The notes below the pieces were generated by a model. The model ran no database searches. It was not told the origin of the DNA and saw only the letters and a list, made by a program, of their open reading frames with translations. A DNA stretch of 64,000 bases from Rhizobium aethiopicum (GTDB lineage Bacteria; Pseudomonadota; Alphaproteobacteria; Rhizobiales; Rhizobiaceae), in the NCBI RefSeq assembly GCF_900094625.1, contig NZ_FMAJ01000007.1, positions 62,001 to 126,000 on the forward strand, in the 5' to 3' direction. Below, one piece after another: positions 17,593-26,784 of the stretch (position 1 is the first letter of the stretch; the number at the start of each line of letters is the position of its first letter). Position numbers and translations under genes: made by a program.

Positions 17593-18495
17593 GTGATCAC
17601 CCGCCGTGGGTTTTTCAAGTTTCTTGGCGGCGGCATCGCAGGTGTCATGGCGATCGGCGGTTACGCCTTCGCTTATGAACCGCTGGCGCGGCTCGGCATA
17701 GCCCGCTACCGGCTGACGCCGCCGGGATGGACGCCGGGGCTGAAGCTCCGCGTTGTCGCGCTCGCCGATATCCATGCCTGCGAACCCTGGATGTCGGCAA
17801 ACCGCATTGCCGCGATCTGCCGCCGGGCCAACGAACTCGAAGGCGACATGACCGTCCTGCTCGGCGATTACGCCTCGGGCATGAACATGGTGACGCAGTA
17901 CGTGCATTCGAGCCAATGGTCGAAGGCGCTGGCAACCCTGCAGGCCCCGCTCGGCGTCCACGCGATCATGGGCAACCACGACTGGTGGGAGGACAGGACC
18001 GCGCAGAAGAACGGCGGGATGGAAACCTTCGGGCACCGGGCGCTCGCTGACGTCGGAATTCCTGTCTACGGCAACCGCGCCGTTCGACTTCAAAAGGATG
18101 GTCATGGCTTCTGGCTTGCCGGGCTTGAAGATCAGCTGGCGCTGCTGCCCGGCAGCAAATGGGGCCGCACGCGTATGCTGGGGCTCGACGATCTCGATGG
18201 AACGATGGCGCAAGTAACCGACGATGCGCCCGTCATCCTGCTTGCCCACGAACCCGATATCTTTCCGCGCGTGCCTGAGCGCGTCTCCCTGACGCTGTCG
18301 GGCCACACCCATGGCGGACAGATCCGCTTCCTCGGCCGTTCGCCGGTCGTCCCCTCGCGTTACGGCAATCGCTACGCCTATGGCCATATGGTCGAAGAGG
18401 GCCGTAATATCATCGTCTCCGGCGGGCTCGGCTGCTCCATCGCACCGGTGCGCTTCGGCGTGCCGCCGGAAATCGTCGTGATCGATCTCGGATAA
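17593..18495 (+). CDS. Tat-exported metallophosphoesterase (YaeI/YkuE type)
   Basis: The 300-residue product begins MITRRGFFKFLGGGIAG, a twin-arginine signal. It then shows the calcineurin-fold blocks ALADIHACEPW, VLLGDYASG, GNHDWWED and SGHTHGGQ, with all metal ligands in place. YaeI/YkuE-like enzymes are periplasmic or cell-surface phosphodiesterases. The start is a GTG placed immediately after the ruvB TGA, so it is translated from the ruv message. No link to recombination is apparent. Confidence 0.9.
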   Translation: MITRRGFFKFLGGGIAGVMAIGGYAFAYEPLARLGIARYRLTPPGWTPGLKLRVVALADIHACEPWMSANRIAAICRRANELEGDMTVLLGDYASGMNMVTQYVHSSQWSKALATLQAPLGVHAIMGNHDWWEDRTAQKNGGMETFGHRALADVGIPVYGNRAVRLQKDGHGFWLAGLEDQLALLPGSKWGRTRMLGLDDLDGTMAQVTDDAPVILLAHEPDIFPRVPERVSLTLSGHTHGGQIRFLGRSPVVPSRYGNRYAYGHMVEEGRNIIVSGGLGCSIAPVRFGVPPEIVVIDLG

Positions 18496-18502
18496 AAACG
18501 AT

Positions 18503-19014
18503 ATGGGCAAGCGCACTCTCATCCTCCTGACTGCGGGCGCTGAGCGTTTTAACTATCGCATCGCCGGCCTCGGCTTCCGCGATGGCCACGTGCTCGTCCA
18601 CCGCGCCGTGCATGTGCCGTTCTGGACCTTCTGGGCGGCAGGGCGGAGATCGGCAAAGCCTCGGAGGAGACGCTGTAACGGGAGATGATGGAGGAACTGG
18701 GCGTCAACGTCATCGTCTCCCGCTGCTCTGGGTCGTCGCGAATTTTTTCCGTTATGAGCAGCGCGACTGGCATGAGCTCGGCCTCTATTATCCGATGGAG
18801 ATCCCGCCGGAATTCCCCTTTCAGTCGCACGAGATCATCCATCGCGTCGAAGACGGCGACAACCATCTCGAGTTTTAAATGGGGTATCGGCGACGCGCAC
18901 AGCCCTGACCGCGCTCGACATCCCGCCCTATTTCATCGCTGATGAATCGAGAACCTGCCCGCAGCACCCCGCCATCTCGTCTGGCGCGACGGCAATATCG
19001 ATGACGAGGACTGA
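18503..19014 (+). pseudogene. NUDIX hydrolase, broken by frameshifts and a stop
   Basis: Reading across frames reconstructs a NUDIX protein of about 165 residues: FNYRIAGLGFRDGHVLVHRA, then GGRAEIGKASEETL, REMMEELGV, ANFFRYEQRDWHELGLYYPM, and a tail LVWRDGNIDDED. The Nudix box (GX5EX7REUXEEXGU) is recognisable but contains an in-frame TAA at 18676-18678. Frame changes fall near 18630, 18722, 18878 and 18945. At least four frameshifts and one nonsense codon make this a decayed gene rather than a sequencing slip. It lies between the phosphoesterase and a DinB-family gene. Confidence 0.85.
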
Positions 19015-19049
19015 CGCCTTCCAGCCGCGACTGAAGAGGAGATGCACCG

Positions 19050-19613
19050 ATGCCGACCTTCGATCCCGTCAGGTCATTTCGCAAACTCGCCTATAACAAT
19101 GCGCTTGCCAATCGCCGCCTGCTTCAGGCCTGCGCGGCATTGAAGCCCGGTGAGTTCGAAGCGCCGCGCACGAGCTTCTTCCCTTCGATCAAGGAAACCC
19201 TGAACCACATCATCACAGTCGACTGGTTCTATGTCGACGGGATGGAAGGCGGCACGCTCGGCTTTCAGGCCTTCGAGGTCGACGAACCCTTCGATGACGT
19301 CCCGTCACTGGCGCACGCGCAGGCGGAGGTCGATCGGCGCCTGATGGCGCTGTGCGAAGCCCTGACTCCGGAGAAGCTGGTATCCACCGTCCGTCTCCAT
19401 CGCGGCGACCGCATCCAGGAGGAGCGAATGGAAGACGTGCTTGCACATCTCTTCCAGCACCAGACCCATCATCGCGGCCAGGTTCATGCGATGCTCGCGG
19501 GCACCAGCGTCGCTCCGCCGCAGCTCGACGAATTCATCGTCGCCGACGACGCGAGATTTCGCGGCAGGGAAGTCGCGGAGCTCGGCTGGAGCGAAGAGAC
19601 GATCATGCGTTAG
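19050..19613 (+). CDS. DinB-family protein (damage-inducible four-helix metal protein)
   Basis: The 187-residue protein starts with RKLAYNNALANRRLLQACAAL and has KETLNHIITVDWFYVD, then AHLFQHQTHHRGQVHAML. The three His positions (NHI and THH) match the metal-binding triad of the DinB/YfiT fold. Members include thiol-transferases; this one's reaction is unknown. An intact gene, it is bounded by a NUDIX wreck upstream and a RIME-like element 35 bases downstream. Confidence 0.88.
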   Translation: MPTFDPVRSFRKLAYNNALANRRLLQACAALKPGEFEAPRTSFFPSIKETLNHIITVDWFYVDGMEGGTLGFQAFEVDEPFDDVPSLAHAQAEVDRRLMALCEALTPEKLVSTVRLHRGDRIQEERMEDVLAHLFQHQTHHRGQVHAMLAGTSVAPPQLDEFIVADDARFRGREVAELGWSEETIMR

Positions 19614-19647
19614 CGCATGCTGGTTCGTGCGCCCGAGAGAACGCAGG

Positions 19648-19903
19648 GGGTTAGATTGAAGCATTCTGTTGGCTCAACGAGTCGGATGGTCGACCGGCCG
19701 GCGCGCGTCGTAGCCCAGCTCTACGGCCAAGCCAGCCGGTCGATCAGCCGGCCCGTTTCAGCCAATCCGAAGGGCCGGACATCTTTCCGCCAGGGTCAAG
19801 GCGATCGGCTCGGACGTACCTGGGGTATGTCCGTCGCCAATCGCCCTTGCCCTGACGAAAACCTGCTCCGGCAGAATGCTTCAATCCAACCCGGAAAGGC
19901 TCT
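19648..19903. mobile_element. RIME-like intergenic element, shortened second copy
   Basis: About 256 bases are closely similar to the element near 11.7-12.05 kb. The right terminal repeat is complete (CAGAATGCTTCAATCCAACC, then CGGAAAGGCTCT). The left repeat has lost or changed its first dozen bases and starts recognisably at GGGTTAGATTGAAGCATTCT. Roughly 80 internal bases, including the GCAGATTTGCC palindrome, are missing. Its right end overlaps the stop codon of atvA. No coding capacity. Confidence 0.85.
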
Positions 19904-21284
19904 AATGTTGAAGCCGCTTTTTCAGCCCGTCGATGATCGTCTTCGTGAGGATGTCGTAATTCTCGTCGAAGTGATGATCGCCTGGCAGTTCGACGACTTC
20001 GGCGCCGCTATCCCGCACCGCCGGACAGGCGACATCGTCATCATCATCCTTGCCGTAAATGCACTGCACGAGCTTCGGATCGATATTTTTCAGATCGGCG
20101 ACGGGATCGCCTCCCGCCCCTTCCGTCTTTTGGCCGAGCCAGCCCAGCACGGAGATGACGTAGTCGACTTGATGCGACAGCGACAACAGCGACAACTGCA
20201 CCACCGCGGACTTTTCGGTCGGCTTGAGAAGCTGATAGGTGGCAGGCACGACGTCGGCGCCGAAGGAATAGCCGACTAGCAGTACGTGCTTCACTTTCCA
20301 CTGCTTGCGGTAGAAATCAATGATCTTCGAGAGATCGCTCGCCGTCTCCTCCGGCTTGCGCTCCGACCAGAAATAATGCAGCGAGTCAACGCCGACGACG
20401 GGGATGCCTTCCTTCTGAAGCGTGCCGCCGACCTCCTTGTCGATATCGCGCCAGCCGCCGTCGCCGGAATAGATCACCGCCATCGTATCGAAAGCGGGCG
20501 TCGCCTCGAGCACCGCCAGTGGCAGACCGAGCGGATTGCCGAAAGCGCCGGAGGCGGTGACGAGATCGTCGAGCGTATCGGCAAATGCCGTTTGCGCATC
20601 GTCGGTGGAATCGCGGATCTCGATCTCCGGATGGGCCTTCTTCAGCGCCTCGGCATGCGCCCTGCCGTCCTTGTCGGCCGTGGGTGTGAAAATCGATATG
20701 ACAGGGTCCGGCAGGGGCCCGTCGCTGAGACCATAAACCGTGCGTTCGCCGACCACCTGCTTGGAAGCTGGTGTACAAAGCTCCTTGGAAAGCGGGATGC
20801 CGGCCTTCGGATCGACCGCAAGCGTCTGGCCGATCGTCGCATCCGGCGTTTGCGCTGCGATCGCCAGCGCCAAGGCACCACCCTCACCGATGCCGGCGAC
20901 GATCGGCAGGTGATAGGCATTGTTGCCGGTCGCGCGCTGCACCTGCTGGCTCAGAGACTCGATGTCTGAGACCATGTAGACGCAGCCGTCGTTGAGGCTT
21001 ACGTCGTAGCGGTTGAGCGCTTGGATGTAGGAGGGAAAGTCGACGCCGATGACGACGGCACCTTCGGAGACCAGCCTGTCGGCCTCGGCCTTCTCAAAGT
21101 CGCCCCAGCCGGCGGCATCCGAGATCAGCATCACCGTGCCCTTCACCTCGCCTTCCGGCAGGAAGACGTGCGGCGACGGAATCAGCCCGGTTTCGAAGCT
21201 CTGCGTGGTTTCCTCCGCGGCATCAGCCGGTGCCGCCGCGAGCATGCAGATGCACGCCGTGGCAAGAAGGATTGTTCTGATCAT
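19902..21284 (-). CDS. atvA: AtvA/AcvB/VirJ-family periplasmic lysyl-PG hydrolase
   Basis: The 460-residue exported protein has a signal peptide (MIRTILLATACICMLAAAPA) and two related alpha/beta-hydrolase-like halves. The second half carries VGYSFGADVVP with Ser340 in a GxSxG motif. Homologues are AcvB/VirJ of Agrobacterium and AtvA of R. tropici. AcvB is reported to hydrolyse lysyl-phosphatidylglycerol in the periplasm. It follows lpiA with an ATGA overlap, as in the known lpiA-atvA operon for acid tolerance. Its TAG stop is partly made of the first bases of a RIME-like element, so the native C-terminus may have been slightly longer or shorter. Confidence 0.92.
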   Translation of the reverse strand: MIRTILLATACICMLAAAPADAAEETTQSFETGLIPSPHVFLPEGEVKGTVMLISDAAGWGDFEKAEADRLVSEGAVVIGVDFPSYIQALNRYDVSLNDGCVYMVSDIESLSQQVQRATGNNAYHLPIVAGIGEGGALALAIAAQTPDATIGQTLAVDPKAGIPLSKELCTPASKQVVGERTVYGLSDGPLPDPVISIFTPTADKDGRAHAEALKKAHPEIEIRDSTDDAQTAFADTLDDLVTASGAFGNPLGLPLAVLEATPAFDTMAVIYSGDGGWRDIDKEVGGTLQKEGIPVVGVDSLHYFWSERKPEETASDLSKIIDFYRKQWKVKHVLLVGYSFGADVVPATYQLLKPTEKSAVVQLSLLSLSHQVDYVISVLGWLGQKTEGAGGDPVADLKNIDPKLVQCIYGKDDDDDVACPAVRDSGAEVVELPGDHHFDENYDILTKTIIDGLKKRLQH

Positions 21285-23884
21285 TTTCTCACTACCCCTT
21301 TCAATCCGCCGCCGATGAGAAATGTCGCGTCCATCAACGCGATCATCGGATTGCCCCCTCCGGAGACCGCAAGATAGCGCGGTTGCCAGTGCGGATGAAA
21401 CTTGGATTTGAATGCCCGAAGGCCCTTGAAGTTATAAAAGCGCTCGCCGTGTTCGAAGACGGTGCTGCCGATGCGGTCCCAGACGGGCGCCGCCTCGCGT
21501 TTCGACATGCCGGAGAGAGGCGCCATGCCGAGATTGAAATGGGTGAAACCCTGGCTACGCAGATATTCCATGATCTGCACGAAGAGAAAGTCCATCGCCC
21601 CCTTGGGCGCGTCCGGCGAGAAACGCATGAGATCGATCGTACCCTCCTCCTTGGAGTCGGTGACGAGGATATTGGCGAAGGCGACGATCTTGCCGTCCTT
21701 CTTCAGGATGCCGACAGGTTGCGAAGTAACGTAGTCGGGATCGAACGAGCCAAGCGAGAAACCTTTTTCCTTGGCATTGTGATGTTCGAGCCAGGCCATC
21801 GAAACGGCAGCGAGATCGTCGATGATCCCGCCCACATCTTCAGGTTCGACGACCGCGAATTCCAGCCCGTCCCGCTGGGCGCGGCTCGCAGTTTGGCGAA
21901 GGTTCGCCCATTTGCCGCCCTTCATTTCGAAGGTTCTGAGATCCGCCACCGCCAGTTCGCCGAGCTTGAAGGCGCGAAGCCCGGCATCGGCGCAATGGGA
22001 GAGCAGCGCCGGCGAGATCTGGTAGAAGACGGCACGGCAGCCGGCGGCACGCGCCGCTTCGACGAAGCGCCAGACGAGTTCCTGCACGGCGCGGTGATCG
22101 CCAACCGGGTCGAACAAAGCGATCCATGAACGGCCCTGCCGGCCGTACATGATGAAGCCGTCACCTTTTTCCGAGAACATGATGCTCTTGTCGCCCATGC
22201 GCACCAGATTGGCGTCCGCACTGCCCTGCTTCCCGACGATTTCGACGGCGCGCGCCAGCGCCTCTTCGCTCGCCGGTTCCGGCCGGAAAGCCGCCGGCCG
22301 GAGCAGGCTGAAAATGGCGATTGCCGAGGAGATGATGGTGATACCGAGCAAGGCGCGCAATCCACGCGGCGCCTCGGCGGTGAATTCGAACTGCCACCAG
22401 AGTTGGTTGCTGTATTCGACGTCGCGATAGACGAAAAGCAGGATGACGACGGCGCCGACGACGATGACGGCGATAGCCATCAGCCATGACGTCGTCATCG
22501 CCTGGTTGAGCAGCGACGCGTGGCGGGTGAAGAGCCGGCGGCTGACGAAAAGCCCGAAAACGAGGAAGGCGAGAAAGGCCGCTTCGACGAGCGCGATCGC
22601 CTTTAGAAGCGACAAGGTCAGCGCCGCGACGGCCGAGAACACGGCAACCAACCATGCGCCGTCCAGCCGCTGGCCGAGGCCGCGCGCCGCGACCACCAGC
22701 GCCAGCCCGAGCAGGCTGGAAAGGAAGTGCGCCCCTTCGACCATCGGCAGCGGCAGATAGTTGGAGAGAAATTCCAGGTTCTGGTCCGGCGTCGGCGTGA
22801 CGCTCGAAAACACCAGCATGACGCCGAGCAGCAGCGCCAAGGCCGACAACAGCTGCGGCATCAGCCGTCCGCCGATGCGCCGCACGCTGGAGGCAGCCGG
22901 ATGATCCACGAAACGGCGCAGTTCCGTCACCGAGACAGCGAGCACGGCGATCAAGAGCGGCAGCACATGATAAATCAGCCGATAGAGCACCAGCGACCCG
23001 AGCACGGCGTCGATGTTTACCGCGCTGCCGAGCGAAGCGATGATGACCGTCTCGAACACGCCGAGTCCGGCTGGGACGTGGCTCAGCACGCCGAGACCGA
23101 CGGCAATCGCATAGACGGCAAGAAAGACCGGCCAGCCGATCGCCGTCTGCGGCAGCAGCACGTAGAGCACGGAGGCCGATGCAGCGATATCGAAGGCGGT
23201 GACGAGGAACTGCCGCGACCAGGTGCGCGAATCCGGCAGGCGGACCGCCACCACACCGAGATCGAGCACACGGCCGTCACGGCCGATGATCAGCACCGCG
23301 CCGAGAACGGCGAGGATCGAGCCGGCGATCAGCCGGAGAAGGAAGGCGCTGATGCCGATGAGCGGCCCGATCTGGTCGGCGATGATGATGAGAGCGATTG
23401 CCGCGACCCCGGCAAGCCCCAATCCGAAGGAGAGCGTGACGAAGGCGATGATCCGGCCGATATCCTCCGGCGAGAGCCCGAGGCGCGTATAGGCGCGATA
23501 GCGGATCGCGCCGCCCGAAAGCGCGCCGAATCCGGCGGTGTTGCCGACCGCATAGGCGCTGAACGCCGTCAGCGCCACATGCGGAAAGGGCAGCTTCTTG
23601 CCGATGTAGTCGATGGCGTTGAGATCGTAGAAAACAAGTGAAAGGAAACTCAGCGCGGTGAAGAACAGCGCAAGCAGGATCGCGCTCGGCCTGGTCGCCG
23701 CCAGAGCGCCGACCACATCGTCATAGCGCACCTCGTTGGTCAGCTGCATGATCGCGTAGCCGACGAGACAGAAGACCACGAGTGTCGCGGCCGCCGTCAG
23801 CGGCGTCCTGTAACGCCTGAAAAGCCCACGGAAAGAAAAACCCTCCGTTTCTTCCATCTCTTCCAAATTGCCGTGACCCGACAT
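21281..23884 (-). CDS. lpiA: LpiA/MprF, lysylphosphatidylglycerol synthase and flippase
   Basis: The 867-residue two-domain protein has an N-terminal half of many membrane helices (roughly residues 30-520, containing FGALSGGAIRYRAYTRLGLS, the flippase part). The soluble C-terminal half (about 540-867) carries the LPG synthase domain (GRQGRSWIALFDPVGDH, HFNLGMAPLSGM). It transfers lysine from Lys-tRNA to phosphatidylglycerol and moves the lipid across the membrane. R. tropici lpiA is acid-inducible. The ATG start (MSGHGNLEEMEE) is favoured over a TTG five codons earlier. atvA overlaps its end. The upstream gap carries a nested palindrome. Confidence 0.95.
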   Translation of the reverse strand: MSGHGNLEEMEETEGFSFRGLFRRYRTPLTAAATLVVFCLVGYAIMQLTNEVRYDDVVGALAATRPSAILLALFFTALSFLSLVFYDLNAIDYIGKKLPFPHVALTAFSAYAVGNTAGFGALSGGAIRYRAYTRLGLSPEDIGRIIAFVTLSFGLGLAGVAAIALIIIADQIGPLIGISAFLLRLIAGSILAVLGAVLIIGRDGRVLDLGVVAVRLPDSRTWSRQFLVTAFDIAASASVLYVLLPQTAIGWPVFLAVYAIAVGLGVLSHVPAGLGVFETVIIASLGSAVNIDAVLGSLVLYRLIYHVLPLLIAVLAVSVTELRRFVDHPAASSVRRIGGRLMPQLLSALALLLGVMLVFSSVTPTPDQNLEFLSNYLPLPMVEGAHFLSSLLGLALVVAARGLGQRLDGAWLVAVFSAVAALTLSLLKAIALVEAAFLAFLVFGLFVSRRLFTRHASLLNQAMTTSWLMAIAVIVVGAVVILLFVYRDVEYSNQLWWQFEFTAEAPRGLRALLGITIISSAIAIFSLLRPAAFRPEPASEEALARAVEIVGKQGSADANLVRMGDKSIMFSEKGDGFIMYGRQGRSWIALFDPVGDHRAVQELVWRFVEAARAAGCRAVFYQISPALLSHCADAGLRAFKLGELAVADLRTFEMKGGKWANLRQTASRAQRDGLEFAVVEPEDVGGIIDDLAAVSMAWLEHHNAKEKGFSLGSFDPDYVTSQPVGILKKDGKIVAFANILVTDSKEEGTIDLMRFSPDAPKGAMDFLFVQIMEYLRSQGFTHFNLGMAPLSGMSKREAAPVWDRIGSTVFEHGERFYNFKGLRAFKSKFHPHWQPRYLAVSGGGNPMIALMDATFLIGGGLKGVVRK

Positions 23885-23988
23885 CTCGTACCTGCGCAAT
23901 TTCCGGCTCTGCGGGAATCATTTTCGAAGACGTAACATGAGAGGCATATAAGCTGAATGAAGCAAATGCCGCTGCCGCCCCAGGCCCG

Positions 23989-24036
23989 CCGCCTGCGCCT
24001 CCATCATCCCCAATTGGGGCGAATTTGCGCAGGCGG
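23989..24036. promoter_or_regulatory. Nested palindrome in the lpiA/doxX divergent region
   Basis: Outer perfect arms CCGCCTGCGC / GCGCAGGCGG enclose an inner perfect palindrome CCCCAATTGGGG. The structure sits about 105 bases upstream of lpiA and 87 upstream of the DoxX gene. It could be an operator pair or an RNA structure. No regulator is identified. Confidence 0.45.
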
Positions 24037-24122
24037 ACCCGGGCGGCACATTGCATTTTCGTAAGCTTGCAACGAGCTTTGCGACGATGGTGCAGATTTG
24101 AGAAGCGAGAAAGGGATCCGAC

Positions 24123-24500
24123 ATGGAAGATGGTCCGACGTTCATGATCCTCGTCCTCGGCAGGCTGCTGCTTGGCGGCTATTTCGTCGCCGCCGGCATT
24201 CAACATTTCTTCGTCATCGTGCCGCTGACCGACGCCATCGAAGCTCGTGGCGTGCCTTTTGCCAAATGGGTGCTGCTGTCCGGCAGCGTTTTTCAGATTG
24301 CCGCCGGTCTCCTGCTGATGCTGGGCCTCTTTATCGCCACCGCAGCTTTCGGCCTCATCGTCTTCACGCTTGCCGCCTCCGTAATGCTGCTGAATTTCTG
24401 GGACATGCAAGGAACTGTCCGTGAGAGCGTCATCAACAGCTGGAAAAGCAACATGGCCATCATCGGCGGCCTGCTGATCGCAGCCGCCGGCGCAATGTGA
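24123..24500 (+). CDS. DoxX-family small membrane protein
   Basis: The 125-residue product has four membrane helices (LVLGRLLLGGYFVAAGIQHF; VLLSGSVFQIAAGLLLMLGL; AAFGLIVFTLAASVMLLNFW; NMAIIGGLLIAAAGAM) and the DoxX pattern GGYFVAAGIQHF with WDMQG after helix three. DoxX proteins are linked to oxidative-stress membrane complexes, but a specific role here is not evident. It is divergent from lpiA and converges on the mscS-type gene six bases away. Confidence 0.85.
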   Translation: MEDGPTFMILVLGRLLLGGYFVAAGIQHFFVIVPLTDAIEARGVPFAKWVLLSGSVFQIAAGLLLMLGLFIATAAFGLIVFTLAASVMLLNFWDMQGTVRESVINSWKSNMAIIGGLLIAAAGAM

Positions 24501-24506
24501 AGGAGC

Positions 24507-26621
24507 TCATGCCGCCGGTTCGCTCCCGGCGCGCGCCTGCGCGGCATAGCGTGCCACGGCGGCATCCACTTCCGCGTCGCGGTCGCCCGCCACCTGCACC
24601 GTCGGCACGGCAAATTCGATGCCATTTTCCTTGAAGGCGTTGCGGATCATCGCCAGCGCATTGCGGCGGATGACGAACTGCTCGCCGGGCTTCGTCATCA
24701 TCGACAGCCGGATCTCGATCGCAAATTCGCCGAACTGCTCGACACCCTTCATCTTCAGCGTCTCGATGATGTGCGGACCGAATTCCGGATTCTCGAGCAG
24801 CGTCTGGCCGATCTGCTTGATCACTTTCTTCGCCTTGACGAGGTCGGTGTCGTATTTGACGTTGAGGATGATCTTGTCGATCGTCCAGTCGCGGTTGAGG
24901 TTCTTGACCGCGCCAAGTTCGCCGAAGGGCACCGTCGTCAGCGGGCCGCGATGATGCCTGAGCTTCACCGAGCGCAGGCTGAAGGCTTCCACCACGCCCT
25001 TGTGGCTGCCGCTTTCGATATACTCGCCGACACGGAAGGCATCGTCCCAGAGATAGAACATGCCACTGATGACGTCCTTGACGATTGTCTGCGCCCCGAA
25101 ACCGACTGCGACGCCGACGACGCCGGCGCCGGCGATCAGCGGGCCGATCTCGATGCCGAGGCCCGACAGCACCATCAGCACGGCGATAACGGCGATAACG
25201 ACGGCGAGGATGTTGCGGAAGATCGGCAGCAGCGTCTGTATCCGGGCGCGCTTGGCCTTCTCCTCGTCCGTCGCGGTACCATCAAGCGGTGAATCGAGCA
25301 GCTTGCCGTCGATATAGGCCTTGATCACATGCCAGAGCAGATCGGCGGCAAGCAGGATCACGATTCCGCCGATGATGCCGCGCGCGATCTTGTCGGCCAC
25401 CCGATCACCGGCGGCCATCGTGTCGGCTCCGACGCCGAGCATCCGCCCGAGCCAGATGGCGGCCACTGCGATGATCAGCGCCCGCACGCCGCGGTCGAGC
25501 AGCACGGTTGCGATGCGGCGCGTGGCAAGGAAGCTCGCTTCGGTCTGCTGCAGCGATTTCACCGCGAGCGTCGACACAGCAAGCACACGTGGCAGCAGCA
25601 GCACATAGATGCCGAGCCAGAGCAGCCCGTTGAAGCCTGCGACCCACAGCCCCCAGAGCAGCAGGAAATAGAGGGTGAGCGCCCAGGAGATTCCGTGACC
25701 GCGCCTCTCGTCCTTGTGGGGACGCGACCAGACTGCCTCGATCGCCATCAGCAGCAGGCCGATGCCTAGGATATAACCTACGAGGAGCCGGGCGCTCGGT
25801 GTATAGCCGAGCGGCGCTATCGATTGGATCACCGCCCAGCCGAAAGCGAAATAGATGAGGAAAATCGCGCAGCGGCGATACCAGAAGAGCGCGGCGGCCC
25901 GCCCCGGCATGGTCGGCGAGGTGATGCCCTGCCGCTCTTCATCGGCGCGCGCCAGCCCGATAAGGTCGACCAGCACGCCGCCGAGGCAGATCGTAAAACG
26001 CTGGATGATGAGCGCTACGACACAGACGATGGCGATACTCTGGCTGAGCGGCGGCCAGCTGAGGCTGAGAAGCGTGAGCACCGTCGCCGCCGCGAAGATC
26101 AGCGCCGGGATGACGCGCGGCGCCAGATGCATGCCTGCCATTGCAGCCAGACGGCGCCGCCGGCGGCGAAAGGCATAGCGGGCAATGCTTTCGACGATCG
26201 CGCCGAGCAGAAAGATCGCCAGGAACTGGGCCGCCATGTGAACCCGGCCGGTGACGGCGATTTCACCGAAAAGCAGCGCGGATGCATTGCCGATCTGCGA
26301 GGGCAGCGTCATGGCGGCATCGGAGACCATCGACACATGCCGGCGGGAATGCTGCAGCAAACCCGATAAGACCGACATCTGGTTTTCAACCGCCGCGTCG
26401 GCCGTAGCCGTTGCCGCCATCTGCGTCGACATCCACTGCTTGACCTCGGGCGTCTGCATGAGCTGCATCATCTCACGCACCTGCGCCGGCGGGGCGGCTG
26501 TGGCCGGCGTTTGCGCCGGTGGCGTCTGGGCAAAGCTTTGCGAAGCAAGCCCCAAAAGCACAATGAATGCCAATATGCCCGATAGGGCGGCCTTCAGACC
26601 ACCTGCCGTGCCACTCTCCAT
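24507..26621 (-). CDS. MscS-family mechanosensitive channel (large, YbiO-like)
   Basis: The 704-residue protein has a signal-like first helix (SGILAFIVLLGLASQSFAQ), a Pro/Ala-rich and helical periplasmic segment, and about ten membrane helices. The MscS core near residues 480-640 includes LIAGAGVVGVAVGFGAQTIV, KDVISGMFYLWDDAFRVGEY and VPFGELGAVKNLNRDW. It resembles the moderate-conductance YbiO class that relieves osmotic downshock. The start MESGTAGG has GGAGG a few bases upstream and is chosen over a reading 94 residues longer with no family resemblance. It ends six bases from the convergent DoxX gene. Confidence 0.93.
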   Translation of the reverse strand: MESGTAGGLKAALSGILAFIVLLGLASQSFAQTPPAQTPATAAPPAQVREMMQLMQTPEVKQWMSTQMAATATADAAVENQMSVLSGLLQHSRRHVSMVSDAAMTLPSQIGNASALLFGEIAVTGRVHMAAQFLAIFLLGAIVESIARYAFRRRRRRLAAMAGMHLAPRVIPALIFAAATVLTLLSLSWPPLSQSIAIVCVVALIIQRFTICLGGVLVDLIGLARADEERQGITSPTMPGRAAALFWYRRCAIFLIYFAFGWAVIQSIAPLGYTPSARLLVGYILGIGLLLMAIEAVWSRPHKDERRGHGISWALTLYFLLLWGLWVAGFNGLLWLGIYVLLLPRVLAVSTLAVKSLQQTEASFLATRRIATVLLDRGVRALIIAVAAIWLGRMLGVGADTMAAGDRVADKIARGIIGGIVILLAADLLWHVIKAYIDGKLLDSPLDGTATDEEKAKRARIQTLLPIFRNILAVVIAVIAVLMVLSGLGIEIGPLIAGAGVVGVAVGFGAQTIVKDVISGMFYLWDDAFRVGEYIESGSHKGVVEAFSLRSVKLRHHRGPLTTVPFGELGAVKNLNRDWTIDKIILNVKYDTDLVKAKKVIKQIGQTLLENPEFGPHIIETLKMKGVEQFGEFAIEIRLSMMTKPGEQFVIRRNALAMIRNAFKENGIEFAVPTVQVAGDRDAEVDAAVARYAAQARAGSEPAA

Positions 26622-26784
26622 GACCGCCTCCAATGGAGTGTCGGCCGCTCGAATGGAAGCAGCCGCGACATTTCCCCTTTCAGCAATGGATACTCGCGAC
26701 CATTGCCGCCAGCAAGCGGTAGAAAAACCATACCGATGGCTAGGAAAGACATAAGGGTGGAGTAACGCCGGAAGTCCTTGGCCG

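Noticed and set aside
16804..18522. Long minus-strand open frame opposite ruvB and the phosphoesterase
   Set aside because: It covers two clear genes on the other strand and shows only His/Asp/Arg-rich composition from codon shadowing.
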